NCBI GenBank assembly: GCA_965200645.1
Contig: CBDAUN010000003.1
Span: 496,001-560,000, forward strand
Direction of reading: 5' to 3'
DNA length: 64,000 nt
Origin: CBDAUN01 sp965200645
Lineage (GTDB): Bacteria; Pseudomonadota; Gammaproteobacteria; Arenicellales; JAJDZL01
The position numbers and the translations under genes are program-made. Positions 44,437-53,166 of this stretch are shown in pieces. The notes under the pieces are model-generated. The model had not been told where the DNA came from. It was given only the letters and a program-made list of their open reading frames with translations, and ran no database searches. Every line of letters begins with the position of its first letter. Within the stretch, counting starts at the first letter, position 1.

Positions 44437-46410
44437 CTAAGCAATTCCGTACATTTTCTTACGGCGTTCTGCCCACTCAACCAACAGTCGGTCTGCCGTC
44501 AGACCAATAAAGGCTACGCATAAACCTATGACTAAACCCTTTCCGCCATCGTTGAACGTGAGGGCTCGAAAGATTTCCTGTGATAAGTCGACAGTTCCGA
44601 TAAATCCAGCAATCATTACCATAAACAATCCAAACATAAGCGTTTGATTGAGACCAAGCACAATCTCCGGAAAAGCCAAAGGCATTCTGATTTTCCACAA
44701 TAACTGCCGTTCTGTGCATCCTGAAGTTATTGCCGCCTCAACAATTTCCTTTGGGACATTTCTTAAGCCAAAAATCGTGTAACGCGTGATTGGAATCATG
44801 GCATAAATAATGATTGCGAAAATGGCTGAGACATCACTAATTTGAAACAACATGACGACCGGCAACAAATATATAAATGACGGAAAAGTCTGAAAGGTAT
44901 CGCAAAGATTTTGCACAAATTTGGTAGACCAGTCGCGACGCGCCGCCCATATCCCTAATGGAATTCCAAGCAGTGCACAAACGATTAAGGAAACTAACAC
45001 CATATAGACGGTAATCATTGCCCGTACCCAGTATCCCGAAGCAGCAATGAAGAACACAAAACTGACGACGACAAGTGCCAGTTTCCAACCTCCCATACGC
45101 CACCCAAGGCAACCAATAAGCACGATAGTTGCGATCCAAGGAATTGAGGTAATCCAGGATCTAATAGGAATCAAAAAGTAAACTAAAAATGAATCACGAA
45201 ATACCGCCACTGGACCGTAGAAATGCAACGTGATGTAGTCCACCATTGCATCCCATACAACAGAAGTTGAAATCGTTAAATGCTCAGGAAAAGTTCCGAT
45301 ATAGGATGTAACAAATGACAGTAGAAAAATTGTCACGGTAAAGCCCAGTGCTACCGTCATGTAGGGCTTTCTAACCCAAAATGCTCCCCGTCGAATATGA
45401 TCCGGCTGCTTGGTTGCCACCGCCTGACTAAATCGATCGAGTGCGATAGCTATAAAAACTACTGCGATACCGACTTCTATGGCCTGACCTATAGCTAGGC
45501 GCTGCAAGCGAGTCAACAGGTCGTGTCCTAGTCCGGACTGACCAATGAATGAAGCAATGACAACCATCGCCAGACACTGCATGATCACCTGATTCACACC
45601 TAGCATCAGTTCTGATCTGGCAGCGGGAAGTTCAACTCGAAACAACATTTGCCTGGGCGTGCATCCCGCCATTGCACCCGCTTCAATTATTTCGGGCGAA
45701 ATTCCCCGTATTCCGAGAATTGTCAGTCGAGTCATTGGAGGAAATGCAAAAATTATCGTTGCGATGACACCAGCCTTGGAACCGACTCCGAAGAAAATCG
45801 CAACAATGATGAGATAGGAAAAGTGCGGCAGCGATTGAAGAACATTTAGAATTGGCCATATTGCTCTTTCAAATCGAACATACTTTACTGCAAGAATGCC
45901 GAGAGTAAGTCCGATGATTCCGGCCAGTGGGACCGAAACAGAGATCGCAGAAAGGGTCTGCATCGATAGTTCCCAGATGCCACGTTTGCTGAACAAAGCC
46001 AAGTAAAAAAAACAGCCACCACCCAGCAGCGCGAGGCGCCAGCCCTTTAGATACAGTCCATAAATGGCGGTTAAACCGACCAGCAACAACCACGAAACGG
46101 GAGGAATATTGATATCTGAAAATCCCTTGTGCAGCAGTGCTTCAGAAAAATCCAAGGGAATATCAATTGCATTAGCTAGCGCCCTGGTGATGTCCTTGAA
46201 GGTAAATGCGCCAAAGAATTCATATTTGCGTAGAAAGTTGATGATAGCATTCACCCAATCTACAAAAGGAATAATCCCATCTATTGTGGCACATCCAGCC
46301 AAACAACTTTTTGGTGGAGTTATCAACCATTGCGGTAAAACTGGGGTCAATGCAACCAGTGCGACGAAAGGTAAAAATACCAGTAAGAACTTAAATCGTG
46401 CAGCGTTCAT
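44437..46410 (-). CDS. ProW-like ABC permease, two permease domains fused
   Basis: A 657-aa inner-membrane protein of the glycine-betaine/proline (ProW/OpuAB) permease family. It carries two copies of the permease domain, each with an EAA loop that docks the ATPase (EAGAMAGCTPRQ near 243 and EAAITSGCTERQ near 558), so one polypeptide can form the whole channel. Most ProW proteins have a single domain and dimerise. It is divergent from the binding-protein gene. Likely to import a quaternary amine or amino alcohol for the microcompartment pathway. Confidence 0.87.
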   Translation of the reverse strand: MNAARFKFLLVFLPFVALVALTPVLPQWLITPPKSCLAGCATIDGIIPFVDWVNAIINFLRKYEFFGAFTFKDITRALANAIDIPLDFSEALLHKGFSDINIPPVSWLLLVGLTAIYGLYLKGWRLALLGGGCFFYLALFSKRGIWELSMQTLSAISVSVPLAGIIGLTLGILAVKYVRFERAIWPILNVLQSLPHFSYLIIVAIFFGVGSKAGVIATIIFAFPPMTRLTILGIRGISPEIIEAGAMAGCTPRQMLFRVELPAARSELMLGVNQVIMQCLAMVVIASFIGQSGLGHDLLTRLQRLAIGQAIEVGIAVVFIAIALDRFSQAVATKQPDHIRRGAFWVRKPYMTVALGFTVTIFLLSFVTSYIGTFPEHLTISTSVVWDAMVDYITLHFYGPVAVFRDSFLVYFLIPIRSWITSIPWIATIVLIGCLGWRMGGWKLALVVVSFVFFIAASGYWVRAMITVYMVLVSLIVCALLGIPLGIWAARRDWSTKFVQNLCDTFQTFPSFIYLLPVVMLFQISDVSAIFAIIIYAMIPITRYTIFGLRNVPKEIVEAAITSGCTERQLLWKIRMPLAFPEIVLGLNQTLMFGLFMVMIAGFIGTVDLSQEIFRALTFNDGGKGLVIGLCVAFIGLTADRLLVEWAERRKKMYGIA

Positions 46411-46587
46411 AAATTCAGTGTAGCAGACTTTATAGGCCTGAAAATGATACTTAGAAATTTAGATTGTCAGTTGCTGTTCTGGTGATGCTTGCCACATCGA
46501 TTTTATTACTTTAATTAAGTAAATTAAATGTGTACAATTAGACCTTTTTTGCATTCATAAAATTTAATTAGGAGAGAATAATAGAAT
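46411..46587. promoter_or_regulatory. Divergent promoter region of proW-like and proX-like genes
   Basis: An AT-rich 177-base region with an imperfect palindrome TTACTT-TAATT-AAGTAA (46506-46522) and AGGAGAG twelve bases before the proX-like ATG. It must hold both promoters; the palindrome could be an operator. Confidence 0.35.
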
Positions 46588-47529
46588 ATGAAGGTTCTAA
46601 AATCTATTTCCATCGCGGCAGTTGCCGCAATTTCCCTAACGGTATTTTCTTCCGTTAGCGCCGACTCGATCAAAATACCAACTCATAACTGGTCTAGCCA
46701 ATTAGTAGGTGCCCAAATAGTAGGTAAATTGTTCGAAATGGTCGGCGAAGAAGTGGAATATGTCCCAATTGATAGCCAAACTGTTTACCAATCAATGTGC
46801 GAAAACGACATCGACATCGTGCATGAAGTGTGGCAAGGTGCATTTGGTGCTGCCTTTGAAAAAGTAGTAGACGAAGGTTGCATTATCGATCTAGTCACTC
46901 ATGATGCCAAGACTAGAGAAGAGTGGTGGTATCCGCTACATGTTAAGGAGCATTGCCCCGGACTGCCAGACTGGAAAGCCCTTGATGCTTGTTCAGAAAA
47001 GTTCGCGCGTGCAGATTCAGACGGTAAAGGCGTATTCATCGGCGGTCCCGTGGACTGGTTGAAGCATGACGCTGAAAAAGTCGAAGCTCTAGGTATGAAT
47101 TTTCAGGTTCGCAATGCCGGTTCTGCAGCAGCGATCTGGGCCGAACTTGAAGCTGGAATCAAACAGAATAAGCCAGTAGTTATCTTTAACTGGACACCAA
47201 ACTTTATTGAAGCGCTTTATGAAGGCGAGTTTGTAGAGTTTCCAGAACACGAAGCCGCCTGTACTACAGATGCCTCGTGGGGTGTCAATTCAGATATGCT
47301 CTACGACTGTGGAAACCCAAAAGACGGATACCTCAAGATTGGTATTTCCATGCGCCTGAAAGATGAATTTCCTAAAGCATATAACGTCGCAAGCCAAATT
47401 AACTTCACCAACCTAGACATCGCAAAGCAGTCTAACTACGTCGATACAGACGGAATGGAAGTTGAAGCTGCCGCCGACCGCTGGTTGGAAGAACATAAAG
47501 AAAAGTGGCAAGCCTGGGTACAAATGTAG
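46588..47529 (+). CDS. ProX-like ABC substrate-binding protein
   Basis: A 313-aa periplasmic binding protein of the OpuAC/ProX family. Signal sequence ISIAAVAAISLTVFSSVSA, mature part beginning DSIKIPTHNW. NWSSQLVGAQIVGKLFE and WQGAF resemble the aromatic cage used by this family for quaternary ammonium ligands, and there are four cysteines likely to pair. A strong terminator follows, so it is probably expressed above the ATPase. Ligand unknown. Confidence 0.87.
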   Translation: MKVLKSISIAAVAAISLTVFSSVSADSIKIPTHNWSSQLVGAQIVGKLFEMVGEEVEYVPIDSQTVYQSMCENDIDIVHEVWQGAFGAAFEKVVDEGCIIDLVTHDAKTREEWWYPLHVKEHCPGLPDWKALDACSEKFARADSDGKGVFIGGPVDWLKHDAEKVEALGMNFQVRNAGSAAAIWAELEAGIKQNKPVVIFNWTPNFIEALYEGEFVEFPEHEAACTTDASWGVNSDMLYDCGNPKDGYLKIGISMRLKDEFPKAYNVASQINFTNLDIAKQSNYVDTDGMEVEAAADRWLEEHKEKWQAWVQM

Positions 47530-47572
47530 TCAGCAATGTACACTGATCAGCGGCTTTAGTGTCGCACTGACT

Positions 47573-47610
47573 AAAAGGCCGATCAAGTAATCACAGATCG
47601 GCCTTTTTTT
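47573..47610 (+). terminator. Rho-independent terminator after proX-like gene
   Basis: AAAGGCCGATC pairs perfectly with GATCGGCCTTT across an 11-base loop, followed by a run of seven T in all. It separates the binding-protein gene from the ATPase gene. Confidence 0.93.
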
Positions 47611-47738
47611 ATCTCTCCACATCAGCCATTACAATTATATTCATTTGATTATGGTGACCCAAACCGCAACAAGCTACTTTATATAACGACGTTGAATTTT
47701 TAATTTAGCAAAATTGAAATAACATATACGCAAAATGA

Positions 47739-48788
47739 ATGACCGAGACTGACATGGATAGAAGTGTAAAAATTGCTTGTGAAAACGTGACCAAACTCTA
47801 CGGTAAAAATCCCGAAGAGTTTCTTCGCGCACACAACTTCGACCCAGACGCTGAAACGATAAAGTCAAACGGATACATTTCAGCGGTTAGAAATGCCAAC
47901 TTTGAAGTGTACGAAGGGGAGATTCTAATCATCATGGGACTTAGCGGGTCAGGTAAGTCAACACTTGTTCGATGCCTGACAAGGCTGGTTCAACCTACTC
48001 ATGGCAAGGTCATGTTCGATGGTATAGATCTACTGCAGGCGAGTAAGTCCGAACTAATCGATATCCGCCGCCACAAAATGGGAATGGTGTTTCAACATTT
48101 CGCCCTTTTCCCACATCGTACTGTATTGCAAAACATTGCATTTCCGTTGGAAGTTCAAGGCGTTGAAAAGGGAACTCGGGAGGCCAAGGCTCGTGAAATC
48201 ATTCAGATTGTTGGCCTGGAAGGCCGCGAAGACTATTATCCTAGAGAACTTTCAGGCGGTCAGCAACAAAGAGTTGGTATTGGCAGGTCCTTGGCAGTGG
48301 AGCCTGATGTTTGGTTCCTGGACGAACCGTTTTCTGCACTTGACCCACTTATTCGTAAGGAAATGCAGGATGAATTTATTAGACTACAGTCAGTTCTAAA
48401 CAAAACAATCGTATTCATTACTCACGACTTTGACGAAGCCATCAAACTGGCCGACCGAATTGTGATTATGTACGAAGGATTGATCGTTCAGATTGGGACT
48501 GCTGAAGAACTGATTACAAATCCAGCAAATGATTATGTTGGTGAGTTCACGAAGAACGTATCTCGGTCGAAGTTGCTGTCTGTGAATAGTATGATGTCCC
48601 CTCTCAACGGTGACACCCATCCCAACATTACTGTAAACAAGAATGATAGGATCGCAAAAATTGCAGCTAAGGTATTAGAGACTAATCAAGATGTCCGTGT
48701 GGTTGGAGATAATAACGAAGTTGTGGGTTCTCTAAAAAGGCAGAAATTGATGGAGATCCTATTTCAAGATGGCTACGATCCAAAGTGA
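47739..48788 (+). CDS. ProV-like ABC transporter ATPase
   Basis: A 349-aa ATPase of the glycine-betaine/proline type: Walker A GLSGSGKST (about 71-79), Q-loop VFQHFALFPH, signature LSGGQQQR, Walker B VWFLDEPFSALD, switch His in ITHDFDEA. The C-terminus has a degenerate CBS-like regulatory segment, shorter than in ProV. ATG 47739 is used; ATG at codon 6 is possible. It lies downstream of a terminator, so it probably has its own promoter in 47611-47738. Partner of the fused ProW-like permease. Confidence 0.87.
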   Translation: MTETDMDRSVKIACENVTKLYGKNPEEFLRAHNFDPDAETIKSNGYISAVRNANFEVYEGEILIIMGLSGSGKSTLVRCLTRLVQPTHGKVMFDGIDLLQASKSELIDIRRHKMGMVFQHFALFPHRTVLQNIAFPLEVQGVEKGTREAKAREIIQIVGLEGREDYYPRELSGGQQQRVGIGRSLAVEPDVWFLDEPFSALDPLIRKEMQDEFIRLQSVLNKTIVFITHDFDEAIKLADRIVIMYEGLIVQIGTAEELITNPANDYVGEFTKNVSRSKLLSVNSMMSPLNGDTHPNITVNKNDRIAKIAAKVLETNQDVRVVGDNNEVVGSLKRQKLMEILFQDGYDPK

Positions 48789-48844
48789 CGCCAACCTACA
48801 TCATGGCGATTGGTTAGATTGATACCAAATACCGCTTTGACCGA

Positions 48845-49474
48845 CTAATGCTCCCGTCCCGGGAGCTGAGAAAACTTGTCGAGAACATGCTCGAGTGCAC
48901 GATTGATGTCCTGCTCATCTCCAGAAATAAATACTCTACCTGACACACCAATCATCTGAACATTGACAAGTACATTGTTCGGTGCGGCCTTTTCGGCTTC
49001 GTTTGCCGCCGCAGCGGCAAATAGTGCCGGTGCCACTTCAAGCAGGAATAACGATTCACCTGGATAGATCATGGAGGCCTCACGCTGGCGATTCACAATC
49101 ACTGCGTGATAGTCCGTTACATCTTTGATCATGTCGGAGTACAGCACTCTTGGTCTCAATTGGTCTTCAGACTTTAAATTGAATCCTTCTAAAACGGCAG
49201 ACCCAGCCTGTTCCAAATCGTCAGCATTGCGACTGTGTAGCTCCAAGATTCCAAACTGGCGTTCAACATACAGCAAGCCCGGTTCAACCTCGGGCACGGA
49301 CTTTAGTGCAAGGTCTATCACTCGATGCACCGCTAATGCGGGTGCAATTTCAATGATCAGAGAGTGCATTCCCCGTAATGGAACATACCCACGCGCACGC
49401 AACGCAGCAGCCATATAGGATGCAAATTGCGTCTGCAGATCGTCCACCCGCAGATACACTCTCAACTCAGCCAT
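48845..49474 (-). CDS. BMC-T tandem-domain shell protein (second copy)
   Basis: A 209-aa protein with two BMC folds in a row, which forms pseudohexameric trimers in microcompartment shells. The first domain contains LIIEIAPALAVHRVIDLALKS and LYVERQFGILELHS; the second EASMIYPGESLFLLEVAPALFAAAAANEAEKAA. It is similar to but clearly different from the BMC-T at 50613-51218, especially in the N-terminal strand and the end (LPGREH). Start is ATG 49474; a GTG one codon earlier is possible. Last gene of the shell operon and convergent with the proV-like gene. Confidence 0.92.
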   Translation of the reverse strand: MAELRVYLRVDDLQTQFASYMAAALRARGYVPLRGMHSLIIEIAPALAVHRVIDLALKSVPEVEPGLLYVERQFGILELHSRNADDLEQAGSAVLEGFNLKSEDQLRPRVLYSDMIKDVTDYHAVIVNRQREASMIYPGESLFLLEVAPALFAAAAANEAEKAAPNNVLVNVQMIGVSGRVFISGDEQDINRALEHVLDKFSQLPGREH

Positions 49475-49528
49475 CACAAAGTCGTAGCTTAGATCAAGTT
49501 ATCAATTGAAGTCGTTGAAAAGTCTATT

Positions 49529-49819
49529 CTATTTGCCAGACTTAACGTCGGCAGCACCAAATTTATCGATTGCATCGGCATGCGGTCGTGGAATCACGTG
49601 TACCGATACCACCTCACCAACTGAACCTGCTGCTTCGGAGCCAGCTTCTGTCGCCGCCTTAACAGCGCCAACATCGCCACGAACCAAAACTGAAACAAGT
49701 CCTGCACCAACCTGTTCACGTCCCAGAATTTCTACATTTGCAGCTTTGACCATAGCGTCGGCCGCGGTAAACGCTGCAACATAACCGCGAGTTTCTATAA
49801 ATCCAATAGCGTTTGACAT
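49529..49819 (-). CDS. BMC-H hexameric shell protein
   Basis: A 96-aa single-domain BMC protein, the main facet tile of the shell. Family marks: AIGFIETRGYVAAFTAADAMVKAANVEI, then a pore-loop region EQVGAGLVSVLVRGDVGAVKAAT, and VVSVHVIPRPH at the end of the fold. A strong ribosome site (AGGAGA) precedes the ATG, in line with the high level expected for this component. Placed between BMC-P and BMC-T. Confidence 0.95.
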   Translation of the reverse strand: MSNAIGFIETRGYVAAFTAADAMVKAANVEILGREQVGAGLVSVLVRGDVGAVKAATEAGSEAAGSVGEVVSVHVIPRPHADAIDKFGAADVKSGK

Positions 49820-49842
49820 TTCAATCTCCTATGTTTGATAAA

Positions 49843-50106
49843 TTAATCACCGCTTGCTTGTTCATCGACGATACCAATGACCAAAGCATCCACAACGGCA
49901 TTCCCAGTTTCGAACCACCCTTTTGCTACAGAACCTTGAGTGACAATGACCCTTTCATCCCGTCCTGCTCCTAGTGGATCAAATGCAAGAATTCTTTCTA
50001 CACTATTGTCCTGTTCGACAATATCTATTTCCAACAGGGCACCATTTGGCAAGTCATTCAGACGCCTGGTTGCCCAAATTTTTCCGGCTACAGTTCCTAC
50101 TTTCAT
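49843..50106 (-). CDS. BMC-P pentameric vertex protein (EutN/CcmL family)
   Basis: An 87-aa beta-barrel protein whose pentamers close the corners of the shell. MKVGTVAGKIWATRR at the start, then LLEIDIVEQD, AFDPLGAGRDERVIVTQGSVAK and AVVDALVIGIVDE are typical. It starts two bases after the stop of the 165-aa BMC gene, so translation is probably coupled. Confidence 0.95.
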   Translation of the reverse strand: MKVGTVAGKIWATRRLNDLPNGALLEIDIVEQDNSVERILAFDPLGAGRDERVIVTQGSVAKGWFETGNAVVDALVIGIVDEQASGD

Positions 50107-50108
50107 TT

Positions 50109-50606
50109 TTAATGCCTCAAAATTTTGATGTTCACACTTCTTGCTCGATCCTTTGCCAATGGAGTTAGCACAACTTTTGGACCAAGCACGATCTGCTGAT
50201 GCTGCTTGGCAAGCTTCAAAACAGCTGATTCAGTCAAGACTCCGCTATCCATAAAATAATCAGAACAAGAGATTTCCGAGTTAGCACTCGTATGGTTTGG
50301 TCGGCTGCTTCGTTTTGGTGCAGTTGCTTTGTTTCTAAGCTCAAAGCGTAATTGCCCTCTTCTGCACGCTAGCTTAATTTTGTCGTCCTCCATACACATA
50401 GACAGTTCCTTAACAAACTCATTCAATTCTCTTGAAGAACCAATGGCCACCTCTACGGGTGAATGCGACCGTGTCATTGCTCTACGAAGTTTTCTGGCAA
50501 ACTCGCTATCCAAGCTTGAGATTTCCTGCTGCTGTGGGACTGGCAGGGATTCACGAAGTGCATCTCGCACCGCTGCTCTAATCTGCTCTTTGGAATACTC
50601 AGGCAT
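50109..50606 (-). CDS. Unknown BMC-locus protein with N-terminal amphipathic helix
   Basis: A 165-aa protein I cannot assign to a studied family. The N-terminal SKEQIRAAVRDALRESLP forms an amphipathic helix much like the encapsulation peptides that bind enzymes to shells. A Ser/Lys/Asn-rich linker (about 95-115) separates the first domain from a C-terminal segment VLTESAVLKLAKQ ... VVLTPLAKDRARSVNIKI, like the short T-P-x-A-x-D-x-A motif seen at the ends of several BMC enzymes (EutT/PduO/EutQ-type). Tightly packed between BMC-T and BMC-P (gaps 6 and 2). Could be a scaffold or minor cargo. Confidence 0.6.
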   Translation of the reverse strand: MPEYSKEQIRAAVRDALRESLPVPQQQEISSLDSEFARKLRRAMTRSHSPVEVAIGSSRELNEFVKELSMCMEDDKIKLACRRGQLRFELRNKATAPKRSSRPNHTSANSEISCSDYFMDSGVLTESAVLKLAKQHQQIVLGPKVVLTPLAKDRARSVNIKILRH

Positions 50607-50612
50607 TCTTCT

Positions 50613-51218
50613 TTATACTCTCGCCTCTAATGTTTCTTCGGCTGCTCTGGCAGCGGCTCGAACATCACTTTCCGCACCACTGAGATAAACCCGCCCAGTC
50701 GCTCCAATCATTCTGTAATCAACTACTTTAACGTCTGCCGCCTTTTCCGCTTCGTTAGCAGCAAGTATTGCAAAAGAAGCTGGTTGCATTTCCAGGACAA
50801 ATAGTGACTCTCCGGGATGAATCATAGAACCAATCTTGTTTCGATTGATTAAAAAGGCATGGTAGTCATCAATACGTTTCACAATCCTCGAGGCGAGAAT
50901 TTCCGGTGCCATAGCATCAGCCGCGGTTGCACCCAACACGTCGAGTACGGCTTCTCCTCCGGCACGAACATCACCGGTGTCGTAGGAATGAAATTCCAAA
51001 TAGCCAAATTGTCTTTCGACCACCAATATTCCTGGCTGTACGTTGACACTTTTTAGGGCTATGTCCGTAATTCCTTCAATGTGCAATCCAGGAACTACTT
51101 CAATGACCATTGCCGCCATGTTTGTTCGAGGCAAGCAACCTCGAATCCAACTACCCAGATAGCACATTGTCTTTGGCTGAAGCTGATCAATGAAGATGTA
51201 GGAGCGAAGATTGGCCAT
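50613..51218 (-). CDS. BMC-T tandem-domain shell protein, RMM type
   Basis: A 201-aa two-domain BMC protein. RSYIFIDQLQPKTMCYLG, VIEVVPGLHIEGITDIALK, VVERQFGYLEFHS, then HAFLINRNKIGSMIHPGESLF and VVDYRMIGATGRVYLSGAE closely match, as I recall it, the BMC-T of the mycobacterial RMM microcompartment. That is the main reason for naming the locus RMM-like. The ATG shares one base with the TAA of the aldehyde dehydrogenase gene (TAATG), so the two are translationally linked. Confidence 0.94.
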   Translation of the reverse strand: MANLRSYIFIDQLQPKTMCYLGSWIRGCLPRTNMAAMVIEVVPGLHIEGITDIALKSVNVQPGILVVERQFGYLEFHSYDTGDVRAGGEAVLDVLGATAADAMAPEILASRIVKRIDDYHAFLINRNKIGSMIHPGESLFVLEMQPASFAILAANEAEKAADVKVVDYRMIGATGRVYLSGAESDVRAAARAAEETLEARV

Positions 51219-52792
51219 TATTCTCTCTTTTCTTCGGTGACGAGGTGGAGAGACTTAATCTCTTCAATAATAATTTCGTGAATCATCGCACGTAGATCCT
51301 GACCTGATGCTGCGATTGAAACGGTTCCTGTATGACCGGTATCAATACCATCCTTAGGAGTAAAGGAGTAGTCAATGGCACCCTTAAGTGAACGATCAAC
51401 TTCGCATTCAGGTAGCTGAATGTCATTGAACTGACTTAAGTCATATGCCTTGTTCTTGTTGTATGCCATTCGCACCCATTGAACTAGATGCTGTGGACCG
51501 ACATTTTCTCCTACAGAACTTCGACCATAGAATCCCGTTCCTACCGTCATCGTCGGTGCCAGGTTGGTGTCAAATCCTGAAGCACCCGTACTGCAACCAG
51601 CATTAACTGCTATCCTCAGTACATTCATTTCCGAACCGAAGCGGAATATCATCTCTTCGTCTTTGCAATGAATTGCTGCAGAGTGACCGCCGCCGGTGTG
51701 ACGGGTCATAGCGGTACAGGCCTTCATTGCTGAATCACGGCTATCTACTATGAAATATCCCAGTACTGGACAGAGTTTTTCTGTGCTTAACGGGTAGTCA
51801 TCACCAATTCGCTCCAGCGGCACAACCAGTACTTCAGTGTTTGCGGGTAAGCGGATCCTCGCCTTTTCCCCAATCCACTCAGCCGACTGACCAACCACCG
51901 CAATGTCAAATTTTCCTTCAGGAAATAAAACTTCAGCAACACGGTCCCGTTCTTGCTCACTACAGAAGTAGCAACCATTCTTTTGCATTGCCAAAACTAA
52001 CTGATCGCTTACTTTTTTATTGGCAATCACAGCGGACTCGTTGGTACACAAAATGCTGCGATCAAATGCCTTGCTTTGCGCAATTTCCTTAGCTGCATGT
52101 TCTATATCAGCTGATTTATCGACATAGGCTGGACAGTTTCCAGGGCCCACTCCGAGCGCCGGATTTCCTGAACTGTAGGCAGCACGTACCATCAATGACC
52201 CGCCGGTTGCTAGAATCAAGTCGATTCTGTCGGAATGCATGATTGTTTCGATAATCGGAAGCTTAGGTTCCTCGATTACTTGGACGATGCCATCAGGAGC
52301 ACCAGCTGCTTGTGCAACTTCGGCAATTTGGTTTACGGCGTCCGTACAGCATTCTTTAGCAGCCGGATGAGGACTAATCACAACAGCGTTTCTAGTTAGC
52401 AGGCACAGCAAAGCTTTAAAAAAAACGGAACAAACCGGATTAGTTGATGGAGTAAGAGCAAAAATGACTCCTGCAGGTCGTGGAATTTCAATAATCCCCT
52501 TCTCTTCATTGACCCTTTGACTGATGAAGTCCTGATCCTTGTAGTATTCGTAAATTCCTTCACTACACAGCCGATTTTTGACTTCCTTATGGTCTGGATT
52601 ACCGAATCCAGTTTCGTCTACCGCCCAATCAGCGTAGAAACGCGCAGTTTCAGCTCCAAGGTCAGCCACGGCTTTTGCAATTCGTAGTACATCAGCTCGT
52701 CTGTAATTCGAGTAAATGCTCGCAGCCCAACGTGCTCGTTCAACGACACGGGCTGCCTGAAACTCGGGCATTTTGGCGAAATTCATAGTCAT
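51218..52792 (-). CDS. Acylating aldehyde dehydrogenase of the microcompartment (PduP/EutE family)
   Basis: A 524-aa CoA-acylating aldehyde dehydrogenase that turns an aldehyde into acyl-CoA with NAD. Catalytic Cys249 lies in RSILCTNES; ATGGSLMVRAAY and GVGPGNCPAYVD are cofactor-side motifs of the family. After a variable linker the C-terminus ends with a helix (SGQDLRAMIHEIIIEEIKSLH, about 498-518) of the kind that targets enzymes to the shell lumen. First gene of the shell operon, overlapping the BMC-T start by one base. Probable substrate is propanal or acetaldehyde from the phospho-lyase step. Confidence 0.9.
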   Translation of the reverse strand: MTMNFAKMPEFQAARVVERARWAASIYSNYRRADVLRIAKAVADLGAETARFYADWAVDETGFGNPDHKEVKNRLCSEGIYEYYKDQDFISQRVNEEKGIIEIPRPAGVIFALTPSTNPVCSVFFKALLCLLTRNAVVISPHPAAKECCTDAVNQIAEVAQAAGAPDGIVQVIEEPKLPIIETIMHSDRIDLILATGGSLMVRAAYSSGNPALGVGPGNCPAYVDKSADIEHAAKEIAQSKAFDRSILCTNESAVIANKKVSDQLVLAMQKNGCYFCSEQERDRVAEVLFPEGKFDIAVVGQSAEWIGEKARIRLPANTEVLVVPLERIGDDYPLSTEKLCPVLGYFIVDSRDSAMKACTAMTRHTGGGHSAAIHCKDEEMIFRFGSEMNVLRIAVNAGCSTGASGFDTNLAPTMTVGTGFYGRSSVGENVGPQHLVQWVRMAYNKNKAYDLSQFNDIQLPECEVDRSLKGAIDYSFTPKDGIDTGHTGTVSIAASGQDLRAMIHEIIIEEIKSLHLVTEEKRE

Positions 52793-53166
52793 CAGTGACT
52801 GTCTTTATCAATTCGTAGTCATAATTCTGGATTTTCGGTTGTAAGTGTAGACGCAATCAAGCCAATAACTCTTGACACTAAACGGCAAAATTTTGACTTT
52901 TCAACAAAAGTTGTCCTGGTTGAAAAGCATCGAAGAAACAGTACTTGAATAAATGACTCGAAGGTTAAAAGTTGAAGTTGTTGCACATATTGGAATTTTT
53001 AAGACAACAATTTCAATAAATCAGCTGTTTGAATAATCCAATACTACAATTTTTGTGTTGTTTGAAAAACTTCTCAGTTTAAGACTGAATAGCGTGTAGT
53101 AACACTTGATGATTAATTTATGTAATAATTTCAACTCATTAAAAGTCGCAATGGCACACTAGCGAT
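52793..53166. promoter_or_regulatory. Divergent BMC/AraC control region with inverted repeat
   Basis: 374 bases, AT-rich, no gene. A perfect inverted repeat TTTTCAAC-13 bases-GTTGAAAA lies at 52898-52926. The same half-site recurs as CTTTCAAC at 42006-42013 before the phospho-lyase gene and as GTTGAAAA at 49514-49521 between the BMC-H and BMC-T genes. This pattern fits a locus regulator, most simply the adjacent AraC protein, though AraC sites are usually direct repeats. Confidence 0.45.

Noticed and set aside
48849..48866. GCTCCC/GGGAGC hairpin near the proV-like and BMC-T gene ends
   Set aside because: It lies inside the last codons of BMC-T and lacks a T-run; probably a coding coincidence.
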